NCBI GenBank assembly: GCA_005788035.1
Contig: SXZI01000022.1
Coordinates: forward strand, 1-36,042
DNA length: 36,042 bases
Source: Bacteroidota bacterium
GTDB taxonomy: Bacteria; Bacteroidota; Ignavibacteria; Kapaibacteriales; UBA961
Reading direction: 5' to 3'
The position numbers and the translations under genes are program-made. This document shows positions 18,201 to 26,054 of this stretch, one piece after another (positions within the stretch are counted from its first letter, which is position 1; every line of letters begins with the position of its first letter). Below the pieces are notes generated by a model. That model was not told the origin of the DNA and did not search any database. It saw nothing but the letters and a program-made list of their open reading frames with translations.

Positions 18201-18770
18201 GCAAAATCAGGAAGTGGTGGATTCATGCAACAATTGCAAAAAATGGCCGGTATGCAAGAGCAAATCAATCAAGGCATGCCTCAACCGGGTGCTGATGGAA
18301 GTCTAACTCCACAGCAGCAACAACAATTGGCTCGTCTTGCTGGGCAACAAGGAAAAGCTCAGCAAGCGATGCAGGAATTGGCAAAACAACAACAGGATCC
18401 TACAGGAAAGAAACAAGCTTTGGGGGATTTGCAACAAATAGCTGATGAAATGAAAGAAATTGTCTCAGCCATGCAAAGTGGCTCAATTACTCCTGAAACA
18501 CGTAGAAGACAAGAAAAAATATTATCCAGACTTCTTGATGCCACTCGTTCAATCAATGAACGAGATTTTGAAATGAAAAGAGAATCAAGAAGCGGAATTG
18601 ATATCATTGGTAAAAATCCGCCACCTCTGGATCTTGCAACACCAGAAGGCCGCCAAAGAGCAATGCAAGATGTACTTCGATCCTTGGGTAAAGGTTATAC
18701 GAAAGATTATGAAATCATGATTAGGCAATATTTTGAGCGACTGCAAAAAACACAGGGTGGACTCCGATGA
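15285..18770 (+). CDS. DUF4175-type membrane protein with giant Gln/Met-rich coiled coil
   Basis: A 1161-residue membrane protein. Hydrophobic helices lie at about 32-51, 57-80 and 161-180. A periplasmic beta-rich region follows to about 530, with segments such as VSPPSYSKQSGR and ISDDYGFGGLKLHYRL that are typical of DUF4175. From about 540 to 1060 the sequence is a long Gln/Met/Lys/Glu-rich helix, almost certainly coiled coil, with a short Gly-rich break near 960. The C-terminal tail ends LRSLGKGYTKDYEIMIRQYFERL. The function is unknown. Its pairing with DUF4159 is seen across Bacteroidota, and it overlaps the next gene by 4 bases (ATGA), suggesting translational coupling to the thioredoxin-like protein. 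Confidence 0.85.
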   Translation: MRTEDPIYHIIERLRSVHRREQFMKLHAAFMNTCSVSSIVLIFCAIVELFAQGNIAFRTFLFASWVILSVVSLLMFTLIPFRQLLLSSSNHVYDSIASRVGALFTDIRDTLQNALQLIQTKDSYPASAIPFIQAAFEDVLHKTHEKDFYLIIDEQERKRSLLFMMISLGMTIMLFIGISPLRDSLGRIFQYDVSFIPPAPYSLDITPVNKTVLRASKEEILITVKGTLPARIVLHIKEEMQETYDTVSIVTDTSHVYKYEITSAKSSLYFYAHADWLAEQVLSPKGNIIVIDRPEIRSLSGTVSPPSYSKQSGRTLDEQSADILALKGTNVVLEIAANKPLSKAFIVMLKQKGMTSIDNATNKQYDTTRVAMNVQEMSAKGSFSIRQDGEYFISIIDIDGRMNADPIHYAITAISDNSPTISLIEPQGNGVLNEQALLPITVHISDDYGFGGLKLHYRLIESIYAPAMQQFTSLSIPIPGSAGLSTDLSYTWDLNTIGIAPSDKYEFYLEIIDNNTVTGPGRARTGIISIRLPSLDEVLTQADSVQDKALETLEQTAKDAEKIGKELEELQRELLKQDQSMEWKDAKNIENMLKKQADLQQQLSEVGKQLQEMTNELQDKNAMSPETLQEYQKLQQLIKEVNSPELKKAMEAMQKAMQQVDPEQMRQAMKNMKFNEEEFKKGIERTMNLLKRMQVEQKADALIRKAEELARKQDELTQRTENTNPRDTKEQEQLSKNQDILQKELKDLASDLKQLEELMKDLKQQMPMDELDKAKQELSEQQTDQQMEAAQQDMQNGQMNASAQKQKKASQAMKKFAKQMSQMKQQMKKNMNKEAIRQMQKSLQSALAMSKQQETQKSKSQSLDYNSTQLPQSSQEQAKLQEQLSSMASELMQLAQKTQAVTPDMVKEMSNAMQGMQKASEQLGQRNPQMAAKSQGQAMDALNKASIKMQDALNKLQGEGDGSCDNPGGQGEAKSGSGGFMQQLQKMAGMQEQINQGMPQPGADGSLTPQQQQQLARLAGQQGKAQQAMQELAKQQQDPTGKKQALGDLQQIADEMKEIVSAMQSGSITPETRRRQEKILSRLLDATRSINERDFEMKRESRSGIDIIGKNPPPLDLATPEGRQRAMQDVLRSLGKGYTKDYEIMIRQYFERLQKTQGGLR

Positions 18771-19246
18771 ATCTACTATGTGCATTGTTATTTGGAATAT
18801 TTGTATTAGGCACTGCTCAAGCTCAAGTTGAAATAGTCACATTGGCAAGGCTTGAAAAAGTAATGTCATCTTCGAAAGATACTGTTTATGTGATCAATTT
18901 CTGGGCTACATGGTGTAAGCCATGCATAGAAGAATTGCCATATTTTGAAGAAGCACATACATTCTATGCTACTTCTAATGTCCGCATATTGCTTGTGAGT
19001 TTGGACATGCCATCGGAACTTGAAAGGACGCTAGTTCCGTTTATTGAAAAAAAGAAATTGCAATCTGAAATAGTATTGTTGAATGAACCTGATCCGAATA
19101 TATGGATCGACAAAATTGAACCTACTTGGACAGGGTCTCTACCGGCTACCTTAATATTCAATGGTTCATCAAAAAAACGCATGTTTTTTGAAAAGCAAAT
19201 ATCAAAAGAAGAATTATTTTCTACTATACAACAAATGAAGGAGTGA
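18767..19246 (+). CDS. Exported TlpA/thioredoxin-like disulfide reductase
   Basis: A 159-residue thioredoxin-fold protein with a signal peptide cut at about Ala19, leaving Gln20 at +1. The active site is WCKPC, with Cys50 and Cys53, and the cis-Pro loop is SLPATLIF. TlpA/ResA-type proteins reduce disulfides in periplasmic partners, often during cytochrome c maturation. No cytochrome maturation gene lies nearby, so the target is open; the DUF4175 protein it overlaps has few Cys. It is followed at once by a second thioredoxin-fold gene. Confidence 0.88.
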   Translation: MNLLCALLFGIFVLGTAQAQVEIVTLARLEKVMSSSKDTVYVINFWATWCKPCIEELPYFEEAHTFYATSNVRILLVSLDMPSELERTLVPFIEKKKLQSEIVLLNEPDPNIWIDKIEPTWTGSLPATLIFNGSSKKRMFFEKQISKEELFSTIQQMKE

Positions 19247-19251
19247 TTATG
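19238..19251 (+). promoter_or_regulatory. Strong ribosome binding site fixing the redoxin start
   Basis: AAGGAG at 19238-19243, five bases before ATG 19249. Most genes in this window lack a clear Shine-Dalgarno sequence, so this consensus site stands out. It overlaps the last codons of the upstream thioredoxin gene. Confidence 0.75.
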
Positions 19252-19851
19252 AAAACATTTATGCTTTCATTATTCATGATGTGTACGATGTCTCTGTACT
19301 CTGCTGAAGGCTTGAAAGTTGGTGACAATGCAATTGATTTTTCGCTCAAGAATATTGACGGATCAATGATATCCCTCTCCGATTATGCAAAAGATAATGG
19401 CGTCGTGGTTATTTTCACATGCAATCATTGTCCATTTTCCATTGCATATGAAGACCGTATCATCAATTTGCACAATGCCTTTGCATCCAAAGGATATCCT
19501 GTGCTCGCAATTAACCCAAACGATCCCGTTACGGTACCTGAAGATTCTTTCGAAAAGATGATTGAGCGATCCAAAGAAAAGAATTTCCCGTTCAACTATG
19601 TTATTGATGAAACTCAATCCATTGCAAAGCAATATGGCGCAACAAGAACACCGCATGTATTCCTTTTGAAAAAGCAGTCAAATAATACATTTACAGTTGC
19701 TTATATAGGGGCGATTGATGATAATCATAGTGATGTTTCATCCGTGAAACAGACTTATCTTTCCAATGCAATTGATGCACTCATTGCACAAAAGAATCCC
19801 GCACCGGAAAGCACAAAAGCCATCGGTTGCTCAATTAAGTGGAAGAAATAA
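19249..19851 (+). CDS. Exported AhpC/TSA-type redoxin with CxxC
   Basis: A 200-residue thioredoxin-fold protein of the redoxin (AhpC/TSA) group. A signal peptide runs over residues 1-19. The family N-terminus VGDNAIDFSLKNIDG is followed by the CxxC site TCNHCPF (Cys58, Cys61) and by the cis-Pro segment RTPHVFLL. The C-terminal GCSIKWK motif has a third conserved Cys, as in many Bacteroidota homologues. The start is clear: AAGGAG at 19238-19243 lies five bases before ATG 19249. The frame also opens with a GTG at 19243 inside that ribosome site. It could act as a periplasmic peroxidase or thiol oxidoreductase. Confidence 0.85.
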   Translation: MKTFMLSLFMMCTMSLYSAEGLKVGDNAIDFSLKNIDGSMISLSDYAKDNGVVVIFTCNHCPFSIAYEDRIINLHNAFASKGYPVLAINPNDPVTVPEDSFEKMIERSKEKNFPFNYVIDETQSIAKQYGATRTPHVFLLKKQSNNTFTVAYIGAIDDNHSDVSSVKQTYLSNAIDALIAQKNPAPESTKAIGCSIKWKK

Positions 19852-19872
19852 ACCAAGTATCGGATACACTTC

Positions 19873-20721
19873 ATGGATATAGGATCATATACAATTAGCA
19901 CCTTTGAAACAGGTGATTTCGCATTAGATGGCGGTGCAATGTTTGGGGTTGTTCCGAAGACGCTCTGGATGAAAGCATATCACACAGGAGATGATCATAA
20001 TCGGATAGACATGACAGCCAGAAGTCTCTTGATTAGAGGGAACGGGAGGATTATTCTTGTTGATACCGGTTGTGGACATAAAATGGCTGAAAAACTAGCC
20101 AATATTTATCGTCTTGATTATTCTCGGGCTTCGATTGAACAATCTCTTCAATCACATGGAATAACTCCTGAAGAGATTACTGATGTAGTCCTCACCCATT
20201 TACATTTTGATCATGTTGGTGGAGCAACAAAAAAAATATCCAATGGTGATATCATTCCAACATTTCCAAATGCCATGTATCATGTTCAAAAGGAACAGTT
20301 GCAATGGGCACAATCTCCAACTGATAAGGATCGTGCTTCTTTTATGCCTGAGAACTGGGATCCATTGATAGCCAATGGCATGCTCAATGTATTGGAAGGT
20401 GATGGAGAAGTGTTTCAGGGTATCAATGTACAACGAGTGTATGGTCATACATGTGGTTTGCAAGTTATTCATGTGCAAGATGATCGCCATCACATTGTAT
20501 TCCCGGCCGATCTCATACCAACCGCTGCGCATATTCCTGTTCCTTATGTAATGGGCTATGATAATTATCCTTTGACCAGTATGGAAGAAAAACAAGACTT
20601 ATTAACTCAAGCATCTGAGCAAGGATGGATTATATGTTTTGAACATGATGCATTTACAAAGGCCGGAACGATAAAGCGTACAGAAAAAGGTTTTTCTCTT
20701 GATCAAATCGTGAGTATTTGA
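19873..20721 (+). CDS. Metallo-beta-lactamase-fold hydrolase
   Basis: A 282-residue cytosolic MBL-fold protein with all metal ligands visible: the H-x-H-x-D-H motif at His109, His111, Asp113 and His114, then His192 (YGHTCG), Asp213 (FPADLIP) and His258 (FEHDAF). The N-terminal region with AMFGVVPKTLW resembles AHL-lactonase-like and methyl-parathion-hydrolase-like members. The substrate cannot be told from sequence. The neighbours give no pathway. The stop overlaps the next start by one base (TGATG), so it is translated with the Rieske gene. Confidence 0.85.
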   Translation: MDIGSYTISTFETGDFALDGGAMFGVVPKTLWMKAYHTGDDHNRIDMTARSLLIRGNGRIILVDTGCGHKMAEKLANIYRLDYSRASIEQSLQSHGITPEEITDVVLTHLHFDHVGGATKKISNGDIIPTFPNAMYHVQKEQLQWAQSPTDKDRASFMPENWDPLIANGMLNVLEGDGEVFQGINVQRVYGHTCGLQVIHVQDDRHHIVFPADLIPTAAHIPVPYVMGYDNYPLTSMEEKQDLLTQASEQGWIICFEHDAFTKAGTIKRTEKGFSLDQIVSI

Positions 20722-21131
20722 TGTCTGAAAAAGAAATTGGAAGATTTGAACATAGTATAGCATCATTCGAAGAGATCACAATAGAAGGCAAGTCCTATCT
20801 TCGGATATGTAAATCTGATGAGGTATTTCAGAAGAAAGGTAAGAACATCTATTTTGATGAAGATGTACAAGTCGCTTTGTTTAGAGAAGGTTCGAAGATT
20901 TATGCAGTTTCTAATATCTGTCCACATCAATATGCAGCTGTCATTTGTGATGGATTGATAGAAGAAGGTACAGTTACATGTCCGCTTCATGGTTGGATAT
21001 ATTCTCTTGATTCTGGTAAGGCTCTTGGTAGCAATGCACGCTTGAAGACTTATTCCATTTTTGAGCTGGATGGATTTGTAATGCTCGAGAAACCTGAAAA
21101 GAACACTCCATTATGGCTACGGAACTTCTGA
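20721..21131 (+). CDS. Rieske [2Fe-2S] ferredoxin-like protein
   Basis: A 136-residue soluble Rieske protein. The cluster ligands are Cys67 and His69 (CPHQ) and Cys87 and His90 (CPLHGW), spaced 17 residues between the pairs, as in NirD-type and dioxygenase-ferredoxin proteins. There is no signal peptide or membrane helix, so it acts in the cytosol. It carries one electron for an unknown partner; no oxygenase or nitrite reductase gene is present. I start at ATG 20721, which overlaps the MBL stop; the frame's TTG at 20718 adds one residue. Confidence 0.88.
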   Translation: MSEKEIGRFEHSIASFEEITIEGKSYLRICKSDEVFQKKGKNIYFDEDVQVALFREGSKIYAVSNICPHQYAAVICDGLIEEGTVTCPLHGWIYSLDSGKALGSNARLKTYSIFELDGFVMLEKPEKNTPLWLRNF

Positions 21132-22099
21132 CAATGCAGGTCGATTTATCGCTTAATGCTGAAAGAGTGAAGCAAGCTGCAAAAAAAGCTGGTTTTGAAT
21201 TGGTTGGTATTGCAAAAGCAGAATCCACCCCAGAAGAATATATCCAATTTGAAGAATGGTTGTCAGCAGGGTATCATGCAACCATGACCTATCTCGAAAG
21301 AAATACCGAAAAGAGGAAAGACATACGCGCAATAATGCCTGAAGCCAAATCTGTGATAGTTGTCGGACGCTCTTATTATACACCTCAAAATCATGAACAT
21401 AGTGATGATAGAGGCAAGATTTCTAGATATGCCTGGGGTACTGATTATCATGAACTGTTGCCGGATAACATTCAAGAAATCATAAAGGTATTACACACTA
21501 TTCATCCAGATTCCACATCAAAATGGTATGTAGATACCGGTCCTGTTTCCGAAAAACAATGGGCAAGGAAAGCCGGTATAGGTTGGCAAGGAAAGCATTC
21601 AAATATCATTTCAAGAGATATCGGTTCTTGGTTTTTTATTGGCGTGATCATAACAAGTGTTGAACTTGCTCATGATCAGCCTATTCAAGACTATTGTGGC
21701 ACCTGCACGGCATGTATGGAGGCATGTCCAACTGCTGCCATAGTTGAACCATATACAGTAGATGCAGGTAAATGTTTGTCATATTGGACCATTGAGGCAA
21801 AACCCGAAATTTCAATACCGTCCGAAATATCGCAGAACATGGATCAATGGATATTTGGATGTGATATATGCCAGGATGTTTGCCCGTGGAATTCATTTTC
21901 AAAAGAAACAACCATTGCTGAGTTTCATCCCAGACATGGGCAAACAACATTATTACTCAATGATATAATGTCCATGGAACAATCTGAATTCTCCGACAGA
22001 TTCCGAAAGAGCCCCTTGAAAAGAACCAAGCTTGCCGGATTACAAAGAAATGTCGAAGCTTTGCTGCATGCTCAGAAGGATACTGATGAACATATATAG
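21113..22099 (+). CDS. queG: Epoxyqueuosine reductase QueG
   Basis: Cobalamin and iron-sulfur enzyme that reduces epoxyqueuosine to queuosine at the wobble base of tRNA with GUN anticodons. Eight Cys for two [4Fe-4S] clusters are present: 195, 198, 201 and 205 in CGTCTACMEACP, 221, and 250, 253 and 257 in CDICQDVCPWN. The Asp in VDTGP (141 with this start) fits the expected general acid. Length is 328. The first ATG overlaps the Rieske gene by 19 bases; an ATG at 21134, two bases after that gene's stop, gives 321 residues and is equally good. No other queuosine gene is in the window. Confidence 0.94.
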   Translation: MATELLTMQVDLSLNAERVKQAAKKAGFELVGIAKAESTPEEYIQFEEWLSAGYHATMTYLERNTEKRKDIRAIMPEAKSVIVVGRSYYTPQNHEHSDDRGKISRYAWGTDYHELLPDNIQEIIKVLHTIHPDSTSKWYVDTGPVSEKQWARKAGIGWQGKHSNIISRDIGSWFFIGVIITSVELAHDQPIQDYCGTCTACMEACPTAAIVEPYTVDAGKCLSYWTIEAKPEISIPSEISQNMDQWIFGCDICQDVCPWNSFSKETTIAEFHPRHGQTTLLLNDIMSMEQSEFSDRFRKSPLKRTKLAGLQRNVEALLHAQKDTDEHI

Positions 22100-22811
22100 A
22101 CCATCAATATTTGAAGGATATCCTATCATAGCAGGCATGTCGATGCGCGGAAATTCATCGGATTTTCCACCTTGTGGATTCTCATTCAGGAAATTACCAC
22201 TTATATCAGATGATCAGTTTGCAGTACATGAAACAAGTTTTAACAAAACAATTGGTCTAGGTATTGGGAAGCGCATCATTACATTAAGACAAGAACATGG
22301 TTCGGAGATTATTTCAGCCGATGAAATGCATACTGATTGTGGAGATGGATTATATACAATAAGCCATCAAACAACAATAACAGTCTCTCTAGCAGACTGT
22401 TGTGGTATTCTGATTGTTGATCCTAAGCAAAGGGTTCTTATGGCTCTTCACTCCGGCTGGAAGGGGACGAAAGCCGGGATTGGTCCCAAAGGAGTGGATT
22501 TGCTGATGAAAACCTATGATAGCAAGCCTGAAGACCTCCTGATTTGGCTCACTCCTTGTGCCGGTAAAGATGCCTATGAAGTAGGTGAGGAATTCAATGA
22601 CTATTTTCCGGGACATGTTTATACTTCAAATGAAGGAAGAATAACATTGGATTTGCAGGGAGCAATCATCGAAGGTTTGCTTAATAAGGGCATACTATTG
22701 AAGCAATTGGAGATCAGCGATATCTGCACCATCGATGATGAGCGATTTCATTCGTACAGAAGGGATGGGGATTATGGAAGAAATGTGGCTTTCTTGGCCT
22801 TTTCAGATTGA
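22086..22811 (+). CDS. pgeF: PgeF/YfiH-family protein (purine nucleoside phosphorylase, laccase domain)
   Basis: A 241-residue protein of the YfiH/YlmD family. Members are reported as purine nucleoside phosphorylase/adenosine deaminase enzymes, and in E. coli PgeF keeps wrong amino acids out of peptidoglycan precursors. The metal-site residues are His71 (RQEHGSE), Cys105 (ADCCGI) and His122 (LHSGWKG). I start at ATG 22086: AGAAGGA at 22074-22080 lies five bases upstream, and the gene overlaps queG by 14 bases. The longer frame from 22032 lies inside queG and adds 18 residues that do not fit the family. It is the last gene of the glmM run. Confidence 0.87.
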   Translation: MNIYRPSIFEGYPIIAGMSMRGNSSDFPPCGFSFRKLPLISDDQFAVHETSFNKTIGLGIGKRIITLRQEHGSEIISADEMHTDCGDGLYTISHQTTITVSLADCCGILIVDPKQRVLMALHSGWKGTKAGIGPKGVDLLMKTYDSKPEDLLIWLTPCAGKDAYEVGEEFNDYFPGHVYTSNEGRITLDLQGAIIEGLLNKGILLKQLEISDICTIDDERFHSYRRDGDYGRNVAFLAFSD

Positions 22812-22814
22812 TGA

Positions 22815-22831
22815 AAGATTCCTGGGATCTT
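22815..22831 (+). terminator. Short hairpin after pgeF
   Basis: AAGATTC (22815-22821) pairs with GGATCTT (22825-22831), with one G-T pair and a CTG loop, four bases after the pgeF stop. There is no T run, so it is a weak terminator candidate, but it lies just ahead of a good promoter candidate, as expected at a transcript boundary. Confidence 0.3.
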
Positions 22832-22865
22832 GTCATCATTTGCCTCAAAAAATCGTAAAATACAC

Positions 22866-22895
22866 TTTGATATAGAAGAGATATTCGTATTTTTG
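22866..22895 (+). promoter_or_regulatory. Candidate Bacteroidota-type promoter for the TPR/barrel/TonB region
   Basis: TTTG at 22866-22869 (-33) and TATTTTTG at 22888-22895 (-7, TAnnTTTG) are separated by 18 bases, within the known range. This is the best promoter match in the window. It would start transcription some 25-30 bases before the TPR gene's ATG at 22929. Confidence 0.55.
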
Positions 22896-22928
22896 AATTG
22901 CAGCATCTTTCCATCCAAACAAAGTATT

Positions 22929-25900
22929 ATGAAGCACTGGTTTTTCGTGGCCATTTGCATATTGTGTTCAACAATGATGCAGGGTCAATTGATGAATCCC
23001 GGTATCCTTTATGGGACAAAGGACCTCCGTGAGATTGCCAAACTCGTCGATGAGGGTTTATTGGCAGAGGGAAGACTACGATTACAACGTTCATTGAGCA
23101 TCGCCCAAACAAGTGCAGCCAAAGATGAAGCGCATATGTTGCAATCCCTGATTTTGAGGCAATCTCAAGATTATCGATATGCAGACAAACTCCTCGGGGA
23201 ATTTATTCAGCAGCGACCCAATTCTCCCTTCATACCCATCGCATGGTTGGAACGTGGATTCATAGCATATCACATTACGGAGCTTTCCAAAGCAGTTGAA
23301 TATTTTTCGGGTATCGTCAATTTAACGCAAGAAAAAGCAAAAAATGATTCAGTCTTTGCCGATTATCGAGCAGAGGCTTTGTATTGGAAGGGAGCATCTG
23401 AAGCGCGACTTGGAAATCCTGATAATGCTTTATCAACATTGAAAGAGATGCAGGATATATATCCGCTTCATCGTCTTGCTGATGATGCATTGTATATGAG
23501 AGCTCAGTTGAAAGAAAGGTCAGGTTTGGAACAGGAAGCCGTGGTATTGTATGGGGAATTATTGCGTACATATCCCATGCGAAATACAGTATTGAATTCT
23601 GCGATCCGAGCTTCCAATATCAAACTTGGCATGCGTGAACCAAATGCATCTATAGCATATATTGATCAAGCCCAAGCAGTCATTGATAAATTACAAGCGA
23701 GTGACACATCAATTATAAAACCCGAGGAACAATCCTTCTCAAGTAGATCGAAGGAGGATATCGCATTCATAAAAGCTCAAGCATTAGTATTGGCAGGGCA
23801 ATGCAAATCTGGTTTGCAGGCATTTGAGGCATTTATGTCAGCATTTCCCGGATCCCCATTATTCATGCATGCAAACATGTCTGCAGGATATGCAGCATTC
23901 CATTTGCAGGACTATGCAGTATCCAAATCATATTATCAATATGTCATTGATTCCGCTCTAGATGAACAAGCACTGCTTCGTTCCGGAGCTCAGCTTTATC
24001 ATGCATTGATAAGCAAAGCAATCGGAGATCGAAGCTTGGCAAAGAAAGAATTCTCTTCTTTGTCCATGCAGACCGGCTATCCCTTTTTGGCGCAGGCATT
24101 ATTGGAATATGGTCAATTGGCATATGAGGATAATGAACTTGAAACAGCACGCAAAACCTTTGAAAGGGGTATTCGCGAAACGCAGGAAAAATCTTTGCTT
24201 GTAAAGTTCCATTTGCTTTTGGGAAGTGTTTATCATGATCAAGAGCAATTTGGAAAATCAGCAAGGGAATATGCATCTGCAGAGAGAATTGCAATTTCCA
24301 TGTCAAATATGGAATTGGAGAATAAAGATAATATCCTTGCGGAAGCTCGCTTAAAACAAGGGATATCATTTCATCAAAATGATCAATATAGAGATGCAAT
24401 CATCGAATTGTCTACATTTCTTGGAGAACATCCCAAAGATTCTAGAAAAGATCAGGCATTGTTTTGGCTTGCTGAGTCTTATTATAGAACAGATTTGTTA
24501 AAGAATGCAGAAGAGTTTTATAAGCAACTCATCAGTGATTTTCCCATTAGTAATAGAAGAGAGGAAAGTTTTTACGGAATTGCATGGTCGCAATTCAGGA
24601 GAAGAGATTTTTCTCAAAGCTCTCAATCTTTTTCAAAACTTGTAAAAGAATTTCCCAAGACTCGTTTTGCCACTGATGCATTGGCAAGAAAGGGTGATGG
24701 CCATTATGTATTGAAGCAATATAAAGAAGCGGCTCAGGCTTATAAGGCGGCAATGAATGAAGGACCTCGCAGCGAGGAAGGGCAATATTCTGCATATCAG
24801 TATGGACAGGCATTATATAGAATAGATGATTTTGATGCAGCAATAAAGGCATTTCGCACATTTGCAAGGTCATATCCACAATCACCACTCTCTGCATCAG
24901 CATTGTACTCAGTGGGTTGGACCCTCTTTCAACAAAGACGCTATGAAGAAGCCATTTCTGAATTAAGGACTTTGCTTGTAAATTATCCATCCACTCAACT
25001 TGCTGCAAGAACGCATTATACCATTGCCGATGCATTTTATAATATGGAACGATATGATGAGGCGATTTCATCGTATACAATCGTCAAGAATCAATATGCA
25101 TCCTCGCCATTGGCGGGTGAGGCTGTAAAGAGCATTCAATATTGCCTTGAATTTTTGGGTAGAATCGATGAAGCTAAAGTAGTCGTTGATGATTTCATCA
25201 TGAAAAATCCAGAATCGGAAATAGCAAAAGACCTAGTGATGAACCGTGGATTAAGTTTATACAATGGAAAGAACTATTCCGGCGCCATTGCTGAGTATGA
25301 AGCATTTCTTAAGAGCAATTCCGATATGGAGCGTAATGCAGAAGCATTATTCTACTTAGGGAAGAGTTTCGCAAGTCTTGGTGAGCCAGCAAAAGCAGAG
25401 CAATCATGGCGTGATGTGTTCAAACGCTATGCAAAAAGCGAATATGCACCATTGGCTCTATTGGAAATTGGCCTTCTGAAAACGAATGATCAACGATTGC
25501 GAGAAGCGGATACTGCTTTTGCCCTGGTCATGACGGAATTCCCTGAACACTCCTCTTCGGCCCAAGCCGGTTTCGAAAGAGCTGAAATAGCAAATTCCTT
25601 GGGGGATTCATTACAGGCATTGCGATTCTACACACTCATCGCGGATACATATTCCAGCACAGAATACGGAGATCAATCTCGATACAGAATTGCAATGTAT
25701 TTTCGTTCTCGCTTGATGTATGACAGTGCTTTGGTTCATTTCAACTCATTGGCGAAGCGGATTGACAATCCCAATATTGCTGCTGAAGCTCAATATCGCA
25801 TTGGTGAACTTTGGCTGAAGCAAAAAGAATATGACAATGCCATCACCGCATTTTTGGGAGTAAGAGAACAGTTTAGCTCAATAGAAGATTGGTTCTCATT

Positions 25901-26054
25901 ATCACTTCTTGGACTTGGCGATTGTTATGAAACAATCAAGAATTATGATGCCGCCAAAGAAGTGTTTCAAACATTGACTACGCTTCGTCCCGATGATGAT
26001 TATGGTAAATCAGCTTCTGCTCGATTGAAGAGAATCCAAAAGGTAAAGCCATGA
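22929..26054 (+). CDS. Large exported TPR protein
   Basis: A 1041-residue exported protein built almost wholly of tetratricopeptide repeats. A signal peptide covers the first 19 residues, with Gln20 at +1. The repeats are spaced about 35-37 residues and many have the YbgF/BamD-like pattern (ALFWLAESYYRTDLLKNAEEFYKQL, ALYSVGWTLFQQRRYEEAI). TPR solenoids bind other proteins, so this is likely a periplasmic scaffold. The ATG at 22929 opens the signal peptide and follows a promoter candidate; the TTG at 22830 in the same frame would lie upstream of that promoter. The stop overlaps the barrel gene (ATGA), coupling the two. The repeat region has no catalytic motif that I can see. Confidence 0.87.
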   Translation: MKHWFFVAICILCSTMMQGQLMNPGILYGTKDLREIAKLVDEGLLAEGRLRLQRSLSIAQTSAAKDEAHMLQSLILRQSQDYRYADKLLGEFIQQRPNSPFIPIAWLERGFIAYHITELSKAVEYFSGIVNLTQEKAKNDSVFADYRAEALYWKGASEARLGNPDNALSTLKEMQDIYPLHRLADDALYMRAQLKERSGLEQEAVVLYGELLRTYPMRNTVLNSAIRASNIKLGMREPNASIAYIDQAQAVIDKLQASDTSIIKPEEQSFSSRSKEDIAFIKAQALVLAGQCKSGLQAFEAFMSAFPGSPLFMHANMSAGYAAFHLQDYAVSKSYYQYVIDSALDEQALLRSGAQLYHALISKAIGDRSLAKKEFSSLSMQTGYPFLAQALLEYGQLAYEDNELETARKTFERGIRETQEKSLLVKFHLLLGSVYHDQEQFGKSAREYASAERIAISMSNMELENKDNILAEARLKQGISFHQNDQYRDAIIELSTFLGEHPKDSRKDQALFWLAESYYRTDLLKNAEEFYKQLISDFPISNRREESFYGIAWSQFRRRDFSQSSQSFSKLVKEFPKTRFATDALARKGDGHYVLKQYKEAAQAYKAAMNEGPRSEEGQYSAYQYGQALYRIDDFDAAIKAFRTFARSYPQSPLSASALYSVGWTLFQQRRYEEAISELRTLLVNYPSTQLAARTHYTIADAFYNMERYDEAISSYTIVKNQYASSPLAGEAVKSIQYCLEFLGRIDEAKVVVDDFIMKNPESEIAKDLVMNRGLSLYNGKNYSGAIAEYEAFLKSNSDMERNAEALFYLGKSFASLGEPAKAEQSWRDVFKRYAKSEYAPLALLEIGLLKTNDQRLREADTAFALVMTEFPEHSSSAQAGFERAEIANSLGDSLQALRFYTLIADTYSSTEYGDQSRYRIAMYFRSRLMYDSALVHFNSLAKRIDNPNIAAEAQYRIGELWLKQKEYDNAITAFLGVREQFSSIEDWFSLSLLGLGDCYETIKNYDAAKEVFQTLTTLRPDDDYGKSASARLKRIQKVKP

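Noticed and set aside
17600-18450. Repeated CAA/CAG-rich DNA that could be taken for a tandem repeat
   Set aside because: The repetition comes from Gln/Met codons of the coiled coil; there is no exact repeat unit.
24595-25080. 161-codon open frame on the minus strand
   Set aside because: It lies wholly inside the TPR gene on the other strand. Its Met/His/Leu-rich composition is what antisense TPR codons give, and there is no start context.
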